Source of the DNA: Herbaspirillum sp. RTI4
GTDB lineage: Bacteria > Pseudomonadota > Gammaproteobacteria > Burkholderiales > Burkholderiaceae_D
Direction: 5' to 3'
Length of the DNA: 64,000 nucleotides
NCBI RefSeq assembly: GCF_034313965.1
Contig: NZ_JAVIWQ010000002.1
Coordinates: 2,728,001 to 2,792,000 of the forward strand
In this document: in pieces, positions 35,904 through 46,250 of the stretch
Numbering within the stretch: the first letter of the stretch is position 1
How the letters are laid out: the number at the start of each line of letters is the position of its first letter
The notes under the pieces: generated by a model
Database searches by the model: none
What the model was told of the DNA's origin: nothing
What the model saw: only the letters and a program-made list of their open reading frames with translations
Program-made: the position numbers and the translations under genes

Positions 35904-37235
35904 TCAGAACTCAATGAGATTCAGGAGCTTCATCTGGCTAGGCAGCACATCGACTGCGATCTCATCGGTTGAACGCTTCTGCATTGGCATACCCGGAACA
36001 TACACGGTTGAATTCACATTATTCAACTCGTGTCCCATAAATTGGCATCGAGTTTCAAGGTCAACCTTGTCTCTGAAAAACTGACCGTTGAGCGTCTTGC
36101 GTAGACCATGAATGGTGAAACCACGGTCGTTCATGCCGATTGAAGCCAGATGCGTGTTGAGCAATTTACGAACCGGATCAGACGCACCTTTGCCGTCCTC
36201 CCGCAGACCAAAACCGAACGACTGGTTTTTGCTGAGATATGCTTTCAAACGGTCCCAGAGCACTTGGGGAATTGGGACATTCCTCCTTCCTGCGGGGGTC
36301 TTGTCTTTTTGGACATTGATATATGGATGCCCATCTACCGTGGTTCTGAAATCTGCAACCGTGAGACTCGCCAAAGCCGTGATGCGAATGCCAGTGAGCA
36401 ACGCAGCCACGGCAATCAGGTAGAAATTGGTTTCGCTTTGATTCAACGCTTTGAATTCTGGCCCACCCATGACTTGCTTGACTTCGTCGAGTTCATAGAA
36501 CTTGTGCCCACCAGCATATTTTTGCTGGCGTGATTGCAAATTTCGTTCCGCTGCGGGGTTATCACCAGACAGATAATTGTGTTTCTTCCCGAAGTTGAAC
36601 ATGGACCGTATGGTCCCGATCTTCTTGTCAATCGTCGGCTCTATATTGCCTTTGTCGGCAAGATACTCAATGAACTCCGTAATCATGTCCTCATCAACTT
36701 CCCAAAGCAACGGAGTGTCGGCCCACTGCTCGAAATCGGTGAGTGTGCTTTCGTAATCTTTGAACGTCGATCTCTTGGTCGAGCCTTTGAGCTTTTTGTA
36801 TTTCTCAAAAAGCTCCATGTAGGTCGTAGGTGGCTTATCCTTTTTGTCCCCGGTGGCCGTTCCCTTACGAATCGCCATGGCCGTTTTTTCAGTCGATGGG
36901 GGTGCTGGTCGAGACTTGGGGAAGCCTCCATCAATCATGCCAATGCGGTCAATGACCTCCATTGCTCGTCGATGATCTGCCTCATCGTTGGCCTCAATTT
37001 CGATATCCCCGACTTTGATTTTGTATTTGCGTAAATCCGCATCAAAGTCGAAATCTGACAGGTCAGGTCGGTCTCCCTTGGTAGCCATCTGTGCAGCCCT
37101 CAATAAATTGATGGCTCTCAGTGTAGCCACCTTGGGATTGGCGGTTTTGAGGGAGCGTTTGAACTGTCGGCCTGCAATGCGTGTGTGCAGGACATAGGTT
37201 CGGCCAAGGAAGTAGACAGGCAAGGTGAGCGGCAT
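35904..37235 (-). CDS. Tyrosine-type site-specific recombinase (integrase)
   Basis: A 443-residue island integrase. The arm/core-binding part includes TYMELFEKYKKLKGSTKRST. The catalytic domain shows Arg in TGIRITALASLTVADF, the HGLRKTLNGQ box, MGHELNNVNSTVY with the terminal catalytic Tyr. I chose the ATG at 37235 (MPLTLPVYFLGRTYVLHTRI); the frame is open 12 codons further. Two GGTAGC direct repeats immediately precede the ATG, a feature seen before many tRNA-targeting integrases. Transcription runs away from tRNA-Asp. Confidence 0.88.
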   Translation of the reverse strand: MPLTLPVYFLGRTYVLHTRIAGRQFKRSLKTANPKVATLRAINLLRAAQMATKGDRPDLSDFDFDADLRKYKIKVGDIEIEANDEADHRRAMEVIDRIGMIDGGFPKSRPAPPSTEKTAMAIRKGTATGDKKDKPPTTYMELFEKYKKLKGSTKRSTFKDYESTLTDFEQWADTPLLWEVDEDMITEFIEYLADKGNIEPTIDKKIGTIRSMFNFGKKHNYLSGDNPAAERNLQSRQQKYAGGHKFYELDEVKQVMGGPEFKALNQSETNFYLIAVAALLTGIRITALASLTVADFRTTVDGHPYINVQKDKTPAGRRNVPIPQVLWDRLKAYLSKNQSFGFGLREDGKGASDPVRKLLNTHLASIGMNDRGFTIHGLRKTLNGQFFRDKVDLETRCQFMGHELNNVNSTVYVPGMPMQKRSTDEIAVDVLPSQMKLLNLIEF

Positions 37236-37286
37236 GGTTGCTACCAAAACTGCTACCAACCCGAAAAGCACGGATTGCGTGCCAAA

Positions 37287-37324
37287 TGAAAAAACCGATG
37301 TAAATCAAAGACTTACATCGGTTT
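37287..37324 (-). terminator. Intrinsic terminator of the tRNA-Val/tRNA-Asp unit
   Basis: On the minus strand AAACCGATGTAA (37324-37313) pairs with TTACATCGGTTT (37303-37292) and further T residues follow (37291-37289). It lies 10 bp beyond the tRNA-Asp CCA end, between tRNA-Asp and the integrase. Confidence 0.85.
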
Positions 37325-37333
37325 CCCATATGA

Positions 37334-37410
37334 TGGCGGAGTGGACGGGACTCGAACCCGCGACCCCCGGCGTGACAGGCCGGTATTCTAACCAGCTGAA
37401 CTACCACTCC
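37334..37410 (-). tRNA. tRNA-Asp (anticodon GTC)
   Basis: A 77-base cloverleaf with encoded CCA. The acceptor stem is GGAGTGG/CCACTCC, the anticodon loop reads CTGTCAC with GTC, and the T loop reads GGTTCGAGTCC. It follows tRNA-Val by 28 bp on the same strand. Confidence 0.96.
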
Positions 37411-37438
37411 TGGTTTATTTATTACTTGACTGGCTTCT

Positions 37439-37514
37439 TGGTGGGTGCTGAGAGGCTCGAACTCCCGACCTACGCCTTGTAAGGGCGCCGCTCTACCAAC
37501 TGAGCTAAGCACCC
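37439..37514 (-). tRNA. tRNA-Val (anticodon TAC)
   Basis: A 76-base cloverleaf with encoded CCA. The acceptor stem is GGGTGCT/AGCACCC and the anticodon loop CTTACAA gives TAC. The D arm reads AGCTCAGTTGGTAGAGC. It follows hupB on the same strand, as in many Burkholderiales. Confidence 0.96.
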
Positions 37515-37564
37515 GCACCTAATTAGCCCGACATCCACACCATGTCACTGATGTGGAAAGAGCG

Positions 37565-37837
37565 TTAGTTTAGCGCATCTTTCAAAGCTTTGCCAGGCTT
37601 AAATTTAGGAACCTTCGCGGCCTTGATTTTAATCGCCTCACCAGTGCGAGGATTTCGGCCAGTACGCGCTGCGCGCTTCCCCACAGAAAATGTACCAAAA
37701 CCGACTAATGTAACGGTGCCGTTTTTTTTCAACGTGGTTTTCACTGCGGCGATGATGGAATCCAAGGCGCGGGTTGATGCGGCTTTGGAAATATCCGCAG
37801 ATTTGGCAATGTGATCGATCAATTCGGTCTTGTTCAC
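37565..37837 (-). CDS. hupB: DNA-binding protein HU-beta
   Basis: A 90-residue nucleoid protein that bends DNA as a dimer. It has the full HU pattern: [38 protein letters not shown] and the arm [20 protein letters not shown]. It lies directly after lon in the conserved lon-hupB order, separated by a lon terminator. Confidence 0.96.
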   Translation of the reverse strand: MNKTELIDHIAKSADISKAASTRALDSIIAAVKTTLKKNGTVTLVGFGTFSVGKRAARTGRNPRTGEAIKIKAAKVPKFKPGKALKDALN

Positions 37838-38036
37838 TTACGCTCCTTTTATTTATTCGAATAAGAGTGTAGCAAGCGCATGGCATGACGCCATGCCCGC
37901 TACTGCAACTGATAATGCAGATGAACTGCATCGCACATTAAACAAGCCCCCTATCGCACTGTCAAGCGCTTTACCCGGCAAGGTCTTACCTTCCTATCGG
38001 AAAGCACACAACAAACTGCGACATCAGTCGTAAACG

Positions 38037-38064
38037 AAAAAAAGCGTTCCGAAGAACGCTTTTT
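38037..38064 (-). terminator. Terminator after lon
   Basis: On the minus strand GCGTTC, a TTCG tetraloop and GAACGC (38059-38044) are followed by a seven-T run (38043-38037). This is a textbook intrinsic terminator between lon and hupB; the A/T flanks would let it act weakly in the other direction too. Confidence 0.9.
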
Positions 38065-38132
38065 CTTTGCGGGAATTCCCTTCACGTCAATATAGCTATC
38101 AACTTAGTAAGGACCCCATAGCTGTCACTGAG

Positions 38133-40544
38133 TTAATGCTTGACGACGAGTGGGTCGCCACCTTCCAGTTTTTTTACAACGGCATTATCCAACACGATTT
38201 CATCTTCAGTCAGAGGCACTGGCTGCCGCTCTAAAGCGACTTCAAGTACTTTATCGATCCAGCGAACCGGAATGATTTCAAGCTTGTTTTTAACGTTATC
38301 AGGTATCTCAGCCAGATCTTTGACATTCTGCTCAGGGATCATGACCGTCTTGATTCCACCACGATGCGCCGCCAGCAATTTCTCTTTCAAACCACCAATC
38401 GCCAGAACTTCCCCACGCAAAGTAATTTCACCCGTCATTGCCACATCGGCACGCACCGGGATACCGGTAAATACCGATACCATTGCCAAAGTCATCCCAA
38501 CGCCAGCGGATGGTCCATCTTTAGGTGTTGCACCTTCAGGAACGTGAATGTGGATATCGCTCTTTTCAAAAGCCTCATTCTTGATGCCCCATTTGGCAGC
38601 ACGACTGCGCATGACAGTACGCGCGGCTTCGATAGACTCTTTCATCACATCACCTAAGGTGCCGGTTCGGATGGTATTGCCTTTACCCGGCATCTTGACG
38701 GCTTCGATGGTCAACAGCTCACCACCGACTTCAGTCCATGCAAGGCCGACAACCTGTCCAACCTGATTTTCTTTTTCAGCTACGCCAAAATCGAAACGTC
38801 GCACACCAAGGAATTTGTCAATATTGCGAGAAGTGATAGCAACTTTTTTCTCCTGCTTCTTCAGCAAGAGCATTTTGACAACTTTGCGGCAAATTTTGGA
38901 GATTTCACGCTCGAGTGAACGTACGCCTGCTTCGCGTGTGTAATAACGGATGATGTCCCGGATTGCGCTCTCAGCAATGCTGATTTCGTCCGCTTTCAGA
39001 CCATTATTCTTGATCTGCTTCTGCATCAGGTAACGCTGTGCGATACCTGTTTTTTCATCTTCCGTATAACCGGACAAGCGAATGACTTCCATCCGATCCA
39101 GCAATGCAGGCGGGATGTTGAACGAATTTGACGTCGCAACAAACATCACATCGGACAAATCGAAATCGACTTCGATGTAATGGTCCGAAAACGTATGGTT
39201 CTGCTCAGGGTCCAGTACTTCCAGCAAAGCAGATGCAGGATCACCCCTGAAATCCGTTCCCAGTTTGTCAATTTCATCGAGCAGGAACAAGGGATTACGC
39301 ACGCCGGCCTTGGACAGGCTTTGCAAAATCTTGCCCGGCATCGAGCCAATATAAGTCCGGCGATGACCACGAATTTCTGCCTCATCGCGCACACCACCTA
39401 AAGCCATGCGGACAAACTTGCGGTTAGTTGCTTTTGCAATCGACTGACCGAGAGAGGTCTTACCGACACCGGGAGGACCGACAAAACACAGAATCGGCGC
39501 TTTCAGTTTTTCCACGCGCTGTTGAACGGCAAGGTATTCCAGAATGCGTTCTTTTACCTTATCGAGTCCGTAATGGTCGCCGTCGAGTACTTTTTCAGCA
39601 TTCGCCAGTTCATTATTGACCTTCGATTTTTTCTTCCATGGCAGTCCGACCAAGGTGTCGATGTAGTTCCGCACCACGGTAGCTTCAGCTGACATCGGCG
39701 ACATCAGCTTGAGCTTTTTCAATTCGCTTTGTGCTTTTTCGAGCGCTTCCTTCGGCATTTTTGCCGCCAGAATTTTCTTTTCCAGCTCTTCCAGATCGGC
39801 GCCGTCTTCGCCTTCTCCCAGCTCTTTCTGGATCGCCTTCACTTGCTCGTTCAAATAGTATTCGCGTTGCGATTTTTCCATCTGCCGCTTAACACGGCCG
39901 CGGATACGCTTTTCCACCTGCAGAATATCAAGCTCACCTTCAAGCTGACCGAGCAAATGCTCATGCCGCTTGGCGACATTGAAAATTTCAAGAATGACTT
40001 GTTTCTGCTCCAGCTTGAGCGGCAAATGCGCGGCGATCGTATCGGCCAGACGGCCGGCATCATCAATCCCCGATAAAGAGGTCAGAATCTCAGGTGGGAT
40101 TTTTTTATTCAGTTTGACGTACTGGTCAAATTGCTGAACGATGGTGCGACGCATTGCCTCCACCTCGGCACCAGTGCCCTGCTCCGATTCTATTGGGGTC
40201 AGGTCAGCGACAAAATGGGTATCGAGTTCGACAATATGATGAATCCGTGCGCGTTGCGCCCCTTCAACCAGAACCTTGACGGTACCGTCGGGCAATTTCA
40301 ACATTTGCAGAATATTAGCGACGCAACCGATTTCGTAAATATCATCGGGAGAAGGCTCATCCTTGGCGGCGGCTTTCTGCGCTGCCAGCATGATGCTTTT
40401 GCCTTGCTCCATCGCGGCTTCCAGCGCCTTGATCGATTTTGGTCGTCCCACGAACAGGGGAATGACCATGTGAGGAAACACTACAACATCCCGCAACGGC
40501 AGCAGTGGCAGTTGGGTTTGTTCAGTAAGAGTAGAAGTTATCAT
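38133..40544 (-). CDS. lon: ATP-dependent protease Lon
   Basis: An 803-residue cytoplasmic AAA+ protease that degrades misfolded and regulatory proteins. The N domain starts LPLLPLRDVVVFPHMVIPLF. The Walker A site is FVGPPGVGKTSLG, and the catalytic dyad is Ser in PKDGPSAGVGM with Lys further on. The start at 40544 (MITSTLTEQ) is preferred over a frame opening five codons earlier. It is preceded by clpX after 219 bp and followed by its own terminator and hupB. Confidence 0.97.
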   Translation of the reverse strand: MITSTLTEQTQLPLLPLRDVVVFPHMVIPLFVGRPKSIKALEAAMEQGKSIMLAAQKAAAKDEPSPDDIYEIGCVANILQMLKLPDGTVKVLVEGAQRARIHHIVELDTHFVADLTPIESEQGTGAEVEAMRRTIVQQFDQYVKLNKKIPPEILTSLSGIDDAGRLADTIAAHLPLKLEQKQVILEIFNVAKRHEHLLGQLEGELDILQVEKRIRGRVKRQMEKSQREYYLNEQVKAIQKELGEGEDGADLEELEKKILAAKMPKEALEKAQSELKKLKLMSPMSAEATVVRNYIDTLVGLPWKKKSKVNNELANAEKVLDGDHYGLDKVKERILEYLAVQQRVEKLKAPILCFVGPPGVGKTSLGQSIAKATNRKFVRMALGGVRDEAEIRGHRRTYIGSMPGKILQSLSKAGVRNPLFLLDEIDKLGTDFRGDPASALLEVLDPEQNHTFSDHYIEVDFDLSDVMFVATSNSFNIPPALLDRMEVIRLSGYTEDEKTGIAQRYLMQKQIKNNGLKADEISIAESAIRDIIRYYTREAGVRSLEREISKICRKVVKMLLLKKQEKKVAITSRNIDKFLGVRRFDFGVAEKENQVGQVVGLAWTEVGGELLTIEAVKMPGKGNTIRTGTLGDVMKESIEAARTVMRSRAAKWGIKNEAFEKSDIHIHVPEGATPKDGPSAGVGMTLAMVSVFTGIPVRADVAMTGEITLRGEVLAIGGLKEKLLAAHRGGIKTVMIPEQNVKDLAEIPDNVKNKLEIIPVRWIDKVLEVALERQPVPLTEDEIVLDNAVVKKLEGGDPLVVKH

Positions 40545-40763
40545 GGCGTGCCCTATCAAAAATACTTGTTAATGATGTTGGCGCGAACAAGCAAAATACA
40601 AGCCCAAACTTCAATATAACCCGGCCTCCCCGGTTTGCAAAAACGACAGCATGTAAAACTTAGTCAACTTATCTGCTCCAAATTTTTCCACGGAAGCTGC
40701 CAAGACCTGAAGTCAGGCTATCGGGCGGACCTGAAAATGCAGCGCGCAAACGCTACATCTGCG

Positions 40764-42035
40764 TCAGGCTGCTCCGCCCGATACCTTTGGCTGCTCGTGG
40801 TAGATCAGCAGCGGCTTGGCACCGTTAGTGATGGTATTTTCATCAATCACGACCTTGGCAACATTTTGCTCGCTGGGCAATTCGTACATGACATCAAGCA
40901 AAGCATGCTCAAGAATGGAACGCAATCCGCGAGCACCCGTTTTACGTGCCAATGCCTTTTTGGCAATTGCTTGCAGGGCGGCAGGACGAATTTCCAGTTC
41001 CGCGCCCTCCATTTGCAATAGTTTGGAATATTGCTTGATCAAGGCATTTTTAGGTTCCAGCAAAATCTGAATCAGCGCTTCTTCATTTAACTCGTTGAGC
41101 GCAGCGATCACCGGCAAACGACCGACCAGCTCAGGAATCAAGCCAAATTTGACCAAGTCATCCGGTTCTGCATTGAGCAATACCTCACTGGCAGTCTTGA
41201 CGGACTGGCTTTTGACATTGGCCGAAAATCCAATTCCGCTTTTCTCTGAACGCTCGGAAATAATTTTAGTGAGGCCATCAAACGCGCCACCACAAATGAA
41301 CATGATGTTGGTGGTATCAATCTGAACGAAATCCTGGTTAGGATGCTTGCGTCCGCCCTGTGGTGGCACAGAGGCCATCGTTCCCTCGATCAGCTTGAGC
41401 AGCGCCTGTTGCACGCCTTCACCGGAGACATCACGCGTAATTGACGGATTGTCTGACTTACGAGAAATCTTATCGATTTCATCGATATAAACAATACCGC
41501 GTTGGGCTTTTTCAACTTCGTAATTACAATTTTGCAATAACTTCTGGATGATGTTTTCAACATCTTCGCCCACATAACCAGCTTCGGTCAGTGTGGTGGC
41601 ATCGGCGATCACGAACGGCACGTTCAACATGCGCGCAAGAGTTTGCGCCAGCAGTGTCTTGCCGGAACCAGTCGGGCCAACCAGCAGAATATTGCTTTTT
41701 GCCAGCTCAACATCATCTTTCTTGCCGAGATGCTTGAGGCGCTTGTAGTGGTTGTACACCGCCACAGCCAAAATGCGCTTGGCGTTGGACTGCCCGATCA
41801 CGTACTGATCCAGCAAGCCGCTAATTTCCTGAGGCGTCGGCAATTCCGACTTGGTGCCGGCAACTGCTTCGATGCTCGTCGCTTCATCACGAATGATGTC
41901 ATTGCACAAGTCGATACATTCGTCGCAAACGAACACCGATGGGCCTGCAATCAGCTTTTTAACTTCGTGTTGGCTCTTGCCGCAGAACGAGCAATAAAGC
42001 AGCTTTTCACCAGTGGTAGATTTTTTATCAGACAT
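40764..42035 (-). CDS. clpX: ClpX unfoldase, ATPase subunit of ClpXP
   Basis: A 423-residue AAA+ unfoldase that feeds substrates to ClpP. The N-terminal zinc domain shows [11 protein letters not shown] and [10 protein letters not shown]. Walker A is [15 protein letters not shown], Walker B gives [11 protein letters not shown], and the pore region and IGF-type ClpP loop (SGIGFSANV) are present. It lies downstream of tig-clpP but is separated from clpP by a terminator, so it should have its own promoter in 42036-42199. Confidence 0.97.
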   Translation of the reverse strand: MSDKKSTTGEKLLYCSFCGKSQHEVKKLIAGPSVFVCDECIDLCNDIIRDEATSIEAVAGTKSELPTPQEISGLLDQYVIGQSNAKRILAVAVYNHYKRLKHLGKKDDVELAKSNILLVGPTGSGKTLLAQTLARMLNVPFVIADATTLTEAGYVGEDVENIIQKLLQNCNYEVEKAQRGIVYIDEIDKISRKSDNPSITRDVSGEGVQQALLKLIEGTMASVPPQGGRKHPNQDFVQIDTTNIMFICGGAFDGLTKIISERSEKSGIGFSANVKSQSVKTASEVLLNAEPDDLVKFGLIPELVGRLPVIAALNELNEEALIQILLEPKNALIKQYSKLLQMEGAELEIRPAALQAIAKKALARKTGARGLRSILEHALLDVMYELPSEQNVAKVVIDENTITNGAKPLLIYHEQPKVSGGAA

Positions 42036-42198
42036 AGGGACAACTATCAGTAGGGTTCAGGTTCGATCATACCTGCGAATCACGAATTCGTCTCGGCACG
42101 CAAAGGCTTGGCAGCAGTATGACATCACAGCCTCATGTCGCGGTCAGAATATTCTCCCCACGACACTTGCAATGCTGACAATACCGACGATTTTACCG

Positions 42199-42235
42199 AA
42201 AAAATAAAATGCCCGAAGTACCTACCTTCGGGCAT
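42199..42235 (-). terminator. Terminator after clpP
   Basis: On the minus strand ATGCCCGAAG (42235-42226) pairs with CTTCGGGCAT (42218-42209) over a seven-base loop, followed by TTTATTTTTT. It separates tig-clpP from clpX. Confidence 0.92.
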
Positions 42236-42299
42236 GACAGCCTCGCATATTTTATGCAGGGATGCAGACTTTAGTGAATCAAACGTTCACGGCACCATT

Positions 42300-42947
42300 T
42301 CAGCCGCGATGCGTAAGCACCTTATCGATTAAGCCATATTCGACCGATTGATCGGCAGACATGAAATTATCGCGATCAGTATCTTTACCGATTTGTTCCA
42401 AAGTCTTGCCAGTTTGCTCGGCCAAAATAGTATTGAGCCGTTCACGCAGATACAAAATTTCCCGCGCCTGAATTTCAATATCGGAGGCTTGACCTTGAGC
42501 GCCACCCAGTGGCTGATGAATCATGATCCGCGAATTAGGCAAGGAAAAGCGTTTTCCTTTGGCACCTGCCGCCAGGAGGAATGCCCCCATGGAAGCAGCC
42601 AGACCGGTACACAAGGTCGACACATCTGGCTTGATAAATTGCATCGTATCGAAAATCGCCATACCAGCCGATACCGAACCGCCTGGGGAATTAATGTAGA
42701 GCGAAATATCCTTGTCTGGATTTTCGCTTTCCAGAAACAGCAATTGCGCAACAATCACATTGGCAGTGGCGTCGTTGACCGGTCCCACCAGGAAAATAAC
42801 GCGTTCTTTAAGCAAACGCGAATAAATATCGTAAGCGCGTTCGCCGCGGCCGCTTTGCTCGATGACCATCGGCACCATACCGAGCATTTGCGTATCCAGT
42901 GCGGATTGGCCTTGCGGCAAACCGTATTGTGCTGTGAAACCTGTCAT
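42300..42947 (-). CDS. clpP: ClpP protease, proteolytic subunit
   Basis: A 215-residue serine protease that forms the tetradecameric barrel of ClpXP and ClpAP. The catalytic serine is in [16 protein letters not shown] and the histidine in [13 protein letters not shown]; the aspartate lies in the [10 protein letters not shown] region. The propeptide-like start is [12 protein letters not shown]. It follows tig by 63 bp and ends in an intrinsic terminator. Confidence 0.97.
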   Translation of the reverse strand: MTGFTAQYGLPQGQSALDTQMLGMVPMVIEQSGRGERAYDIYSRLLKERVIFLVGPVNDATANVIVAQLLFLESENPDKDISLYINSPGGSVSAGMAIFDTMQFIKPDVSTLCTGLAASMGAFLLAAGAKGKRFSLPNSRIMIHQPLGGAQGQASDIEIQAREILYLRERLNTILAEQTGKTLEQIGKDTDRDNFMSADQSVEYGLIDKVLTHRG

Positions 42948-43010
42948 GTGCTTTCCCTCAATGTCGTCAGAATGATCCGCGAGAAAAGCGCGAATTGGCG
43001 AACGAGCTAA

Positions 43011-44360
43011 TTAAGCTTGCGCCCGGTTGTTACCCATCAACTCATCAAACGCGATGGCTTTCTCGGTAACTTTCGATTTACTCAACACATACTTGACGAC
43101 GTTTTCCTCTAAAACAAGAGCTTCAACTTCAGCCAGACGGCTGCGGTCGCTAAAATAGTACTTCAGCACTTGCTGTGGGTCATCGTAGCTTTGAGCGAAA
43201 TCTTCGATCTGCGCCTTAACCTGGTCTGCAGTCGCTTCCAGTTTATTCACCTTAACAACTTCACCCAGAATCAAACCCAGACGAACGCGACGCTCGGCTT
43301 GGGCCGTAAACAATTCCTTAGGCAATTGCATATTCTTGGCGTCCATACCGCGCTGCGCCATGTCTTGGCGAGCCATTTCAGCCAGCCGCTCGACATCTTG
43401 CTCAACCAGCGCCTTAGGCACATCCAGCTCACAGGCCTTGATCAGCGCATCCATCACGCTGTCTTTGGTCTTGGCCTTGGTGCGCGAGCTCACTTCGCGT
43501 TCCAGATTGCGCTTGATATCTTCGCGCATTTTGGCCAGATCGCCGTCTTCCACACCCAGCGAACGAGCAAATTCAGCATCAACTTCAGGCAGATGCGCCC
43601 ATTCGATGCGCTTCATGGTGATCGTGAAATCGGCAGTCTTGCCGGCGACGTCTTTGCCGTGATAATCGGCAGGAAACGCCAATGGGAATGTCTTGGCTTC
43701 GGACACTTTCAGTCCGGTAGCGGCTGCTTCAAACTCTGGCAGCATGCGACCTTCGCCCAGCACAAACTGATAGTCATCCGCTTTGCCGCCCTGAAATTCA
43801 ACGCCGTCAATGATGCCGACGAAGTCAACCGTGACGCGATCGCCGCTCTTGGCAGCCGGATCACCACCGTCGCCGTGCGCACCCTGCTCGCCCTTGACGT
43901 GGTAATGCACACGTTGCTTGCGCAGGATATCGACGGTCTTGTCAATTTCCGCGTCAGAAACCGCGGCAACAGCTTGCTCCACTTCAGCAGCAGCCAAATC
44001 GCCGATGGCGACTTCCGGATAAATTTCAAAAGTGGCTTCGAAGGAAACGAAACCTTCTGGCGCGCCTTCGCTGGTCTTTGGCTCGATCTTTGGATAACCG
44101 GCTACGCGCAGGGTATTTTCGCTGGTCGCGTCGCTGAAAGCCTGACCAACCTTGTCGTTAAGTACTTCGCTTTCGATCTGATAACCATATTGCGCGGCAA
44201 CCATCTTCATCGGCACTTTGCCCGGACGGAAGCCAGGTGCCTTGGCGGTGCGCGCGCGCACTTTCAGGCGTTTGTCCACTTCAGCCTGTACATCGGCCAG
44301 AGGAAAGGTCAGTGTGAGACGGCGCTCAAGTTTGCTCAAGGTTTCGACAGCTGTTGCCAT
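43011..44360 (-). CDS. tig: Trigger factor
   Basis: A 449-residue ribosome-bound chaperone and prolyl isomerase. The ribosome-binding signature is [12 protein letters not shown]. The FKBP domain includes [20 protein letters not shown], and the C-terminal chaperone arms include [20 protein letters not shown]. It heads the tig-clpP unit; the promoter should lie in 44361-44537, where I could not fix it. Confidence 0.97.
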   Translation of the reverse strand: MATAVETLSKLERRLTLTFPLADVQAEVDKRLKVRARTAKAPGFRPGKVPMKMVAAQYGYQIESEVLNDKVGQAFSDATSENTLRVAGYPKIEPKTSEGAPEGFVSFEATFEIYPEVAIGDLAAAEVEQAVAAVSDAEIDKTVDILRKQRVHYHVKGEQGAHGDGGDPAAKSGDRVTVDFVGIIDGVEFQGGKADDYQFVLGEGRMLPEFEAAATGLKVSEAKTFPLAFPADYHGKDVAGKTADFTITMKRIEWAHLPEVDAEFARSLGVEDGDLAKMREDIKRNLEREVSSRTKAKTKDSVMDALIKACELDVPKALVEQDVERLAEMARQDMAQRGMDAKNMQLPKELFTAQAERRVRLGLILGEVVKVNKLEATADQVKAQIEDFAQSYDDPQQVLKYYFSDRSRLAEVEALVLEENVVKYVLSKSKVTEKAIAFDELMGNNRAQA

Positions 44361-44537
44361 GTGAATCGTCCAGAAATAATAGGGGAATTTGGTGGTGCGA
44401 CAATGACTGGAGCGGCTCTAAGACCCGCGTCCCCCAACCCTGCCCTGTCGCGCTAAGTCCGCTATTTTATACGTAAAAAGACCTGCTTGCGCCAAAACTG
44501 TAACAGGCAGCCCTGCAGGAGCGCTTTATGCGGCATG

Positions 44538-44735
44538 TCAGCCCTTGGCCAGCAATGAAAAACGTGCCACCGATACCCCATTCACCTCGATGATTTCATG
44601 GAATACCGAGTGAGGCCTGATCCAGACTGAACCGTCGGCCGCTCTATAGACCACCATCGGCGACAGATTTTCCTCTAGCAAGGCATCGTACAAAAATTCG
44701 TAAATTCCGCCCTTGTAATGACGATAGAGAGTCAT
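44538..44735 (-). CDS. DUF1653 domain protein
   Basis: A 65-residue protein made up of one DUF1653 domain, recognisable by YRHYKGGIYEFL, PMVVYRAADGSVWIRP and HSVFHEIIEV. The function is unknown. It stands alone between trigger factor and tRNA-Leu; the 218 bp upstream hold no other gene that I can support. Confidence 0.85.
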   Translation of the reverse strand: MTLYRHYKGGIYEFLYDALLEENLSPMVVYRAADGSVWIRPHSVFHEIIEVNGVSVARFSLLAKG

Positions 44736-44953
44736 GGGTATGTCGTCCTGAAAAATGGCAATGGATTAATGTGGGTAATGCGACTGGCGGTGTGGCCCTG
44801 TTCCGACGAAAAATCGAAAATGCCACAGCACTTGATGTACAGAAGGGGACTTGCAGATAGAGACGGAGAGGGAATCGTCGGCTAATTTTGTTCAGCAGTG
44901 AATAGAATTCCACGCCGTGACAGTAGGAAACCGCTTGCCTGTGAAAATGATCT

Positions 44954-45038
44954 TGGTGCAGGTAGTCAGACTCGAACTGACACGACCAAAGTCGCAACGA
45001 CCTAAACGTTGTGCGTCTACCAATTTCGCCATACCTGC
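44954..45038 (-). tRNA. tRNA-Leu (anticodon TAG)
   Basis: An 85-base class II cloverleaf with a long variable arm and encoded CCA. The acceptor stem is GCAGGTA/TACCTGC and the anticodon loop TTTAGGT gives TAG, reading CUA and related codons. It stands alone. Confidence 0.95.
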
Positions 45039-45215
45039 AGTCAAGCCGGCTATTTTAACCATTCCACCGAATGTTGGGTAGTAAAATCTCTAGAGAAAAG
45101 GGAGGGGAATTGTCCGCCCGCTTTTACCGCACCAGCGTTCGTAGTTCCAAGCGCCATGTCGCACAAAGCGGAAGCCCGATAAAATCAAGCGCGGTTTGCG
45201 CCCAACTCACTTAAA

Positions 45216-45251
45216 GACGATTAGAGACGATTAGATACGATTAGAGACGAG
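45216..45251. repeat. 10-bp tandem repeat upstream of hpnC
   Basis: Three and a half units of gacgattaga (third unit tacgattaga) lie 113 bp before the preferred hpnC start. The ten-base period equals about one helical turn, so a protein binding several copies on one face is possible, but nothing else supports it. Confidence 0.85.
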
Positions 45252-45363
45252 TCCCAAGCCCAAGGCCGTACACTCCGATTCACCGATGCATGCCATGCAG
45301 ATTCCACTCACTCCGTCTGCTAACGTACATTCCCTTACCGCACTTTCCCCCACTTTGCCGCCC

Positions 45364-46179
45364 ATGCCCGTCGATCACTACGAAAATTTCCCCGTTGCCT
45401 CCGTCCTGCTCCCCGCGCATCTGCGTCCCGCCGTCAAAGCCATCTACGCCTTCGCCCGCACCGCCGACGACATTGCCGACGAGGGTGATGCCACCCCGGA
45501 ACAGCGGCTGGCCTCTCTGCAAGCCTATGACATCGAACTGGATCGCATCGCCGTCGGTGCCGCAAGCAGCCAGCCACTGTTTCAGGCGCTGGCCGACACC
45601 ATCCAGCAATATCGACTGCCGCTGGCACCGCTACGCGCCCTGCTCTCGGCATTCAGCCAGGATGTCAGCGTCACGCGCTATGCCAGCTATACCGACTTGC
45701 TCGACTACTGCGCCCGCTCGGCCAACCCGGTTGGTGTGCTGATGCTGCACCTGTATGGCGCAGCAACGGAACAAAACCTGCGTGAGTCAGACGCCATTTG
45801 CTCCGCCCTGCAACTGATTAATTTCGTGCAAGACGTCGCCATCGACTGGCGCAAAGAACGGATTTATTTACCGGGAGAAGACCTGCTGCGCTTCGGCCTG
45901 ACACCAGACGATATCGCCCGAGGCCATACCGACGAGCGCTGGCGTGGATTCATGCAATTTCAGATCGACCGCTGCCGGACGCTGATGCTCTCCGGCGCAC
46001 CGCTGGCATTGCGCCTGCCGGGACGCATAGGCTGGGAATTACGGCTGGTCGTGCAAGGCGGCTTGCGGATACTGGAACGCATCACCGCCGTTGACGGCGA
46101 CATTTTCAACCAGCGCCCGCAACTGAGATTACCGGACTGGCTCATCATCTTCTGGCGCGCCACTCGCATGCGCCACTGA
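45364..46179 (+). CDS. hpnC: Hydroxysqualene synthase HpnC
   Basis: Converts presqualene diphosphate, made by HpnD, to hydroxysqualene. The 271-residue protein has the family start MPVDHYENFPVASVLLPAHL, the first Asp motif FARTADDIADEGD and the second motif NFVQDVAIDWRKERIYLP. The frame is open 26 codons further upstream, to 45286, but that part is Pro/Ser-rich and not conserved. Unlike the usual hpnCDE order it is 29 kb from hpnDE, beside HMG-CoA lyase. Confidence 0.92.
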   Translation: MPVDHYENFPVASVLLPAHLRPAVKAIYAFARTADDIADEGDATPEQRLASLQAYDIELDRIAVGAASSQPLFQALADTIQQYRLPLAPLRALLSAFSQDVSVTRYASYTDLLDYCARSANPVGVLMLHLYGAATEQNLRESDAICSALQLINFVQDVAIDWRKERIYLPGEDLLRFGLTPDDIARGHTDERWRGFMQFQIDRCRTLMLSGAPLALRLPGRIGWELRLVVQGGLRILERITAVDGDIFNQRPQLRLPDWLIIFWRATRMRH

Positions 46180-46250
46180 AGCCGACAGCCCGTACTTGCC
46201 AGTCAAAATGGACGAAAACCAGACCGACAAGTAGCAGAACGCCTATCTGA

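Larger units (their letters stand above)
34440..37330. mobile_element. Small integrated island next to tRNA-Asp
   Basis: A block of AT-richer DNA carries a tyrosine integrase (35904-37235) and three to four small minus-strand genes. The integrase starts about 100 bp from the 3' end of tRNA-Asp, the usual site for such elements. The left limit is set only by the end of the NRDE gene and is approximate. I found no second copy of the tRNA 3' end at the left, so att sites are not defined; the element may be degraded. Confidence 0.65.
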
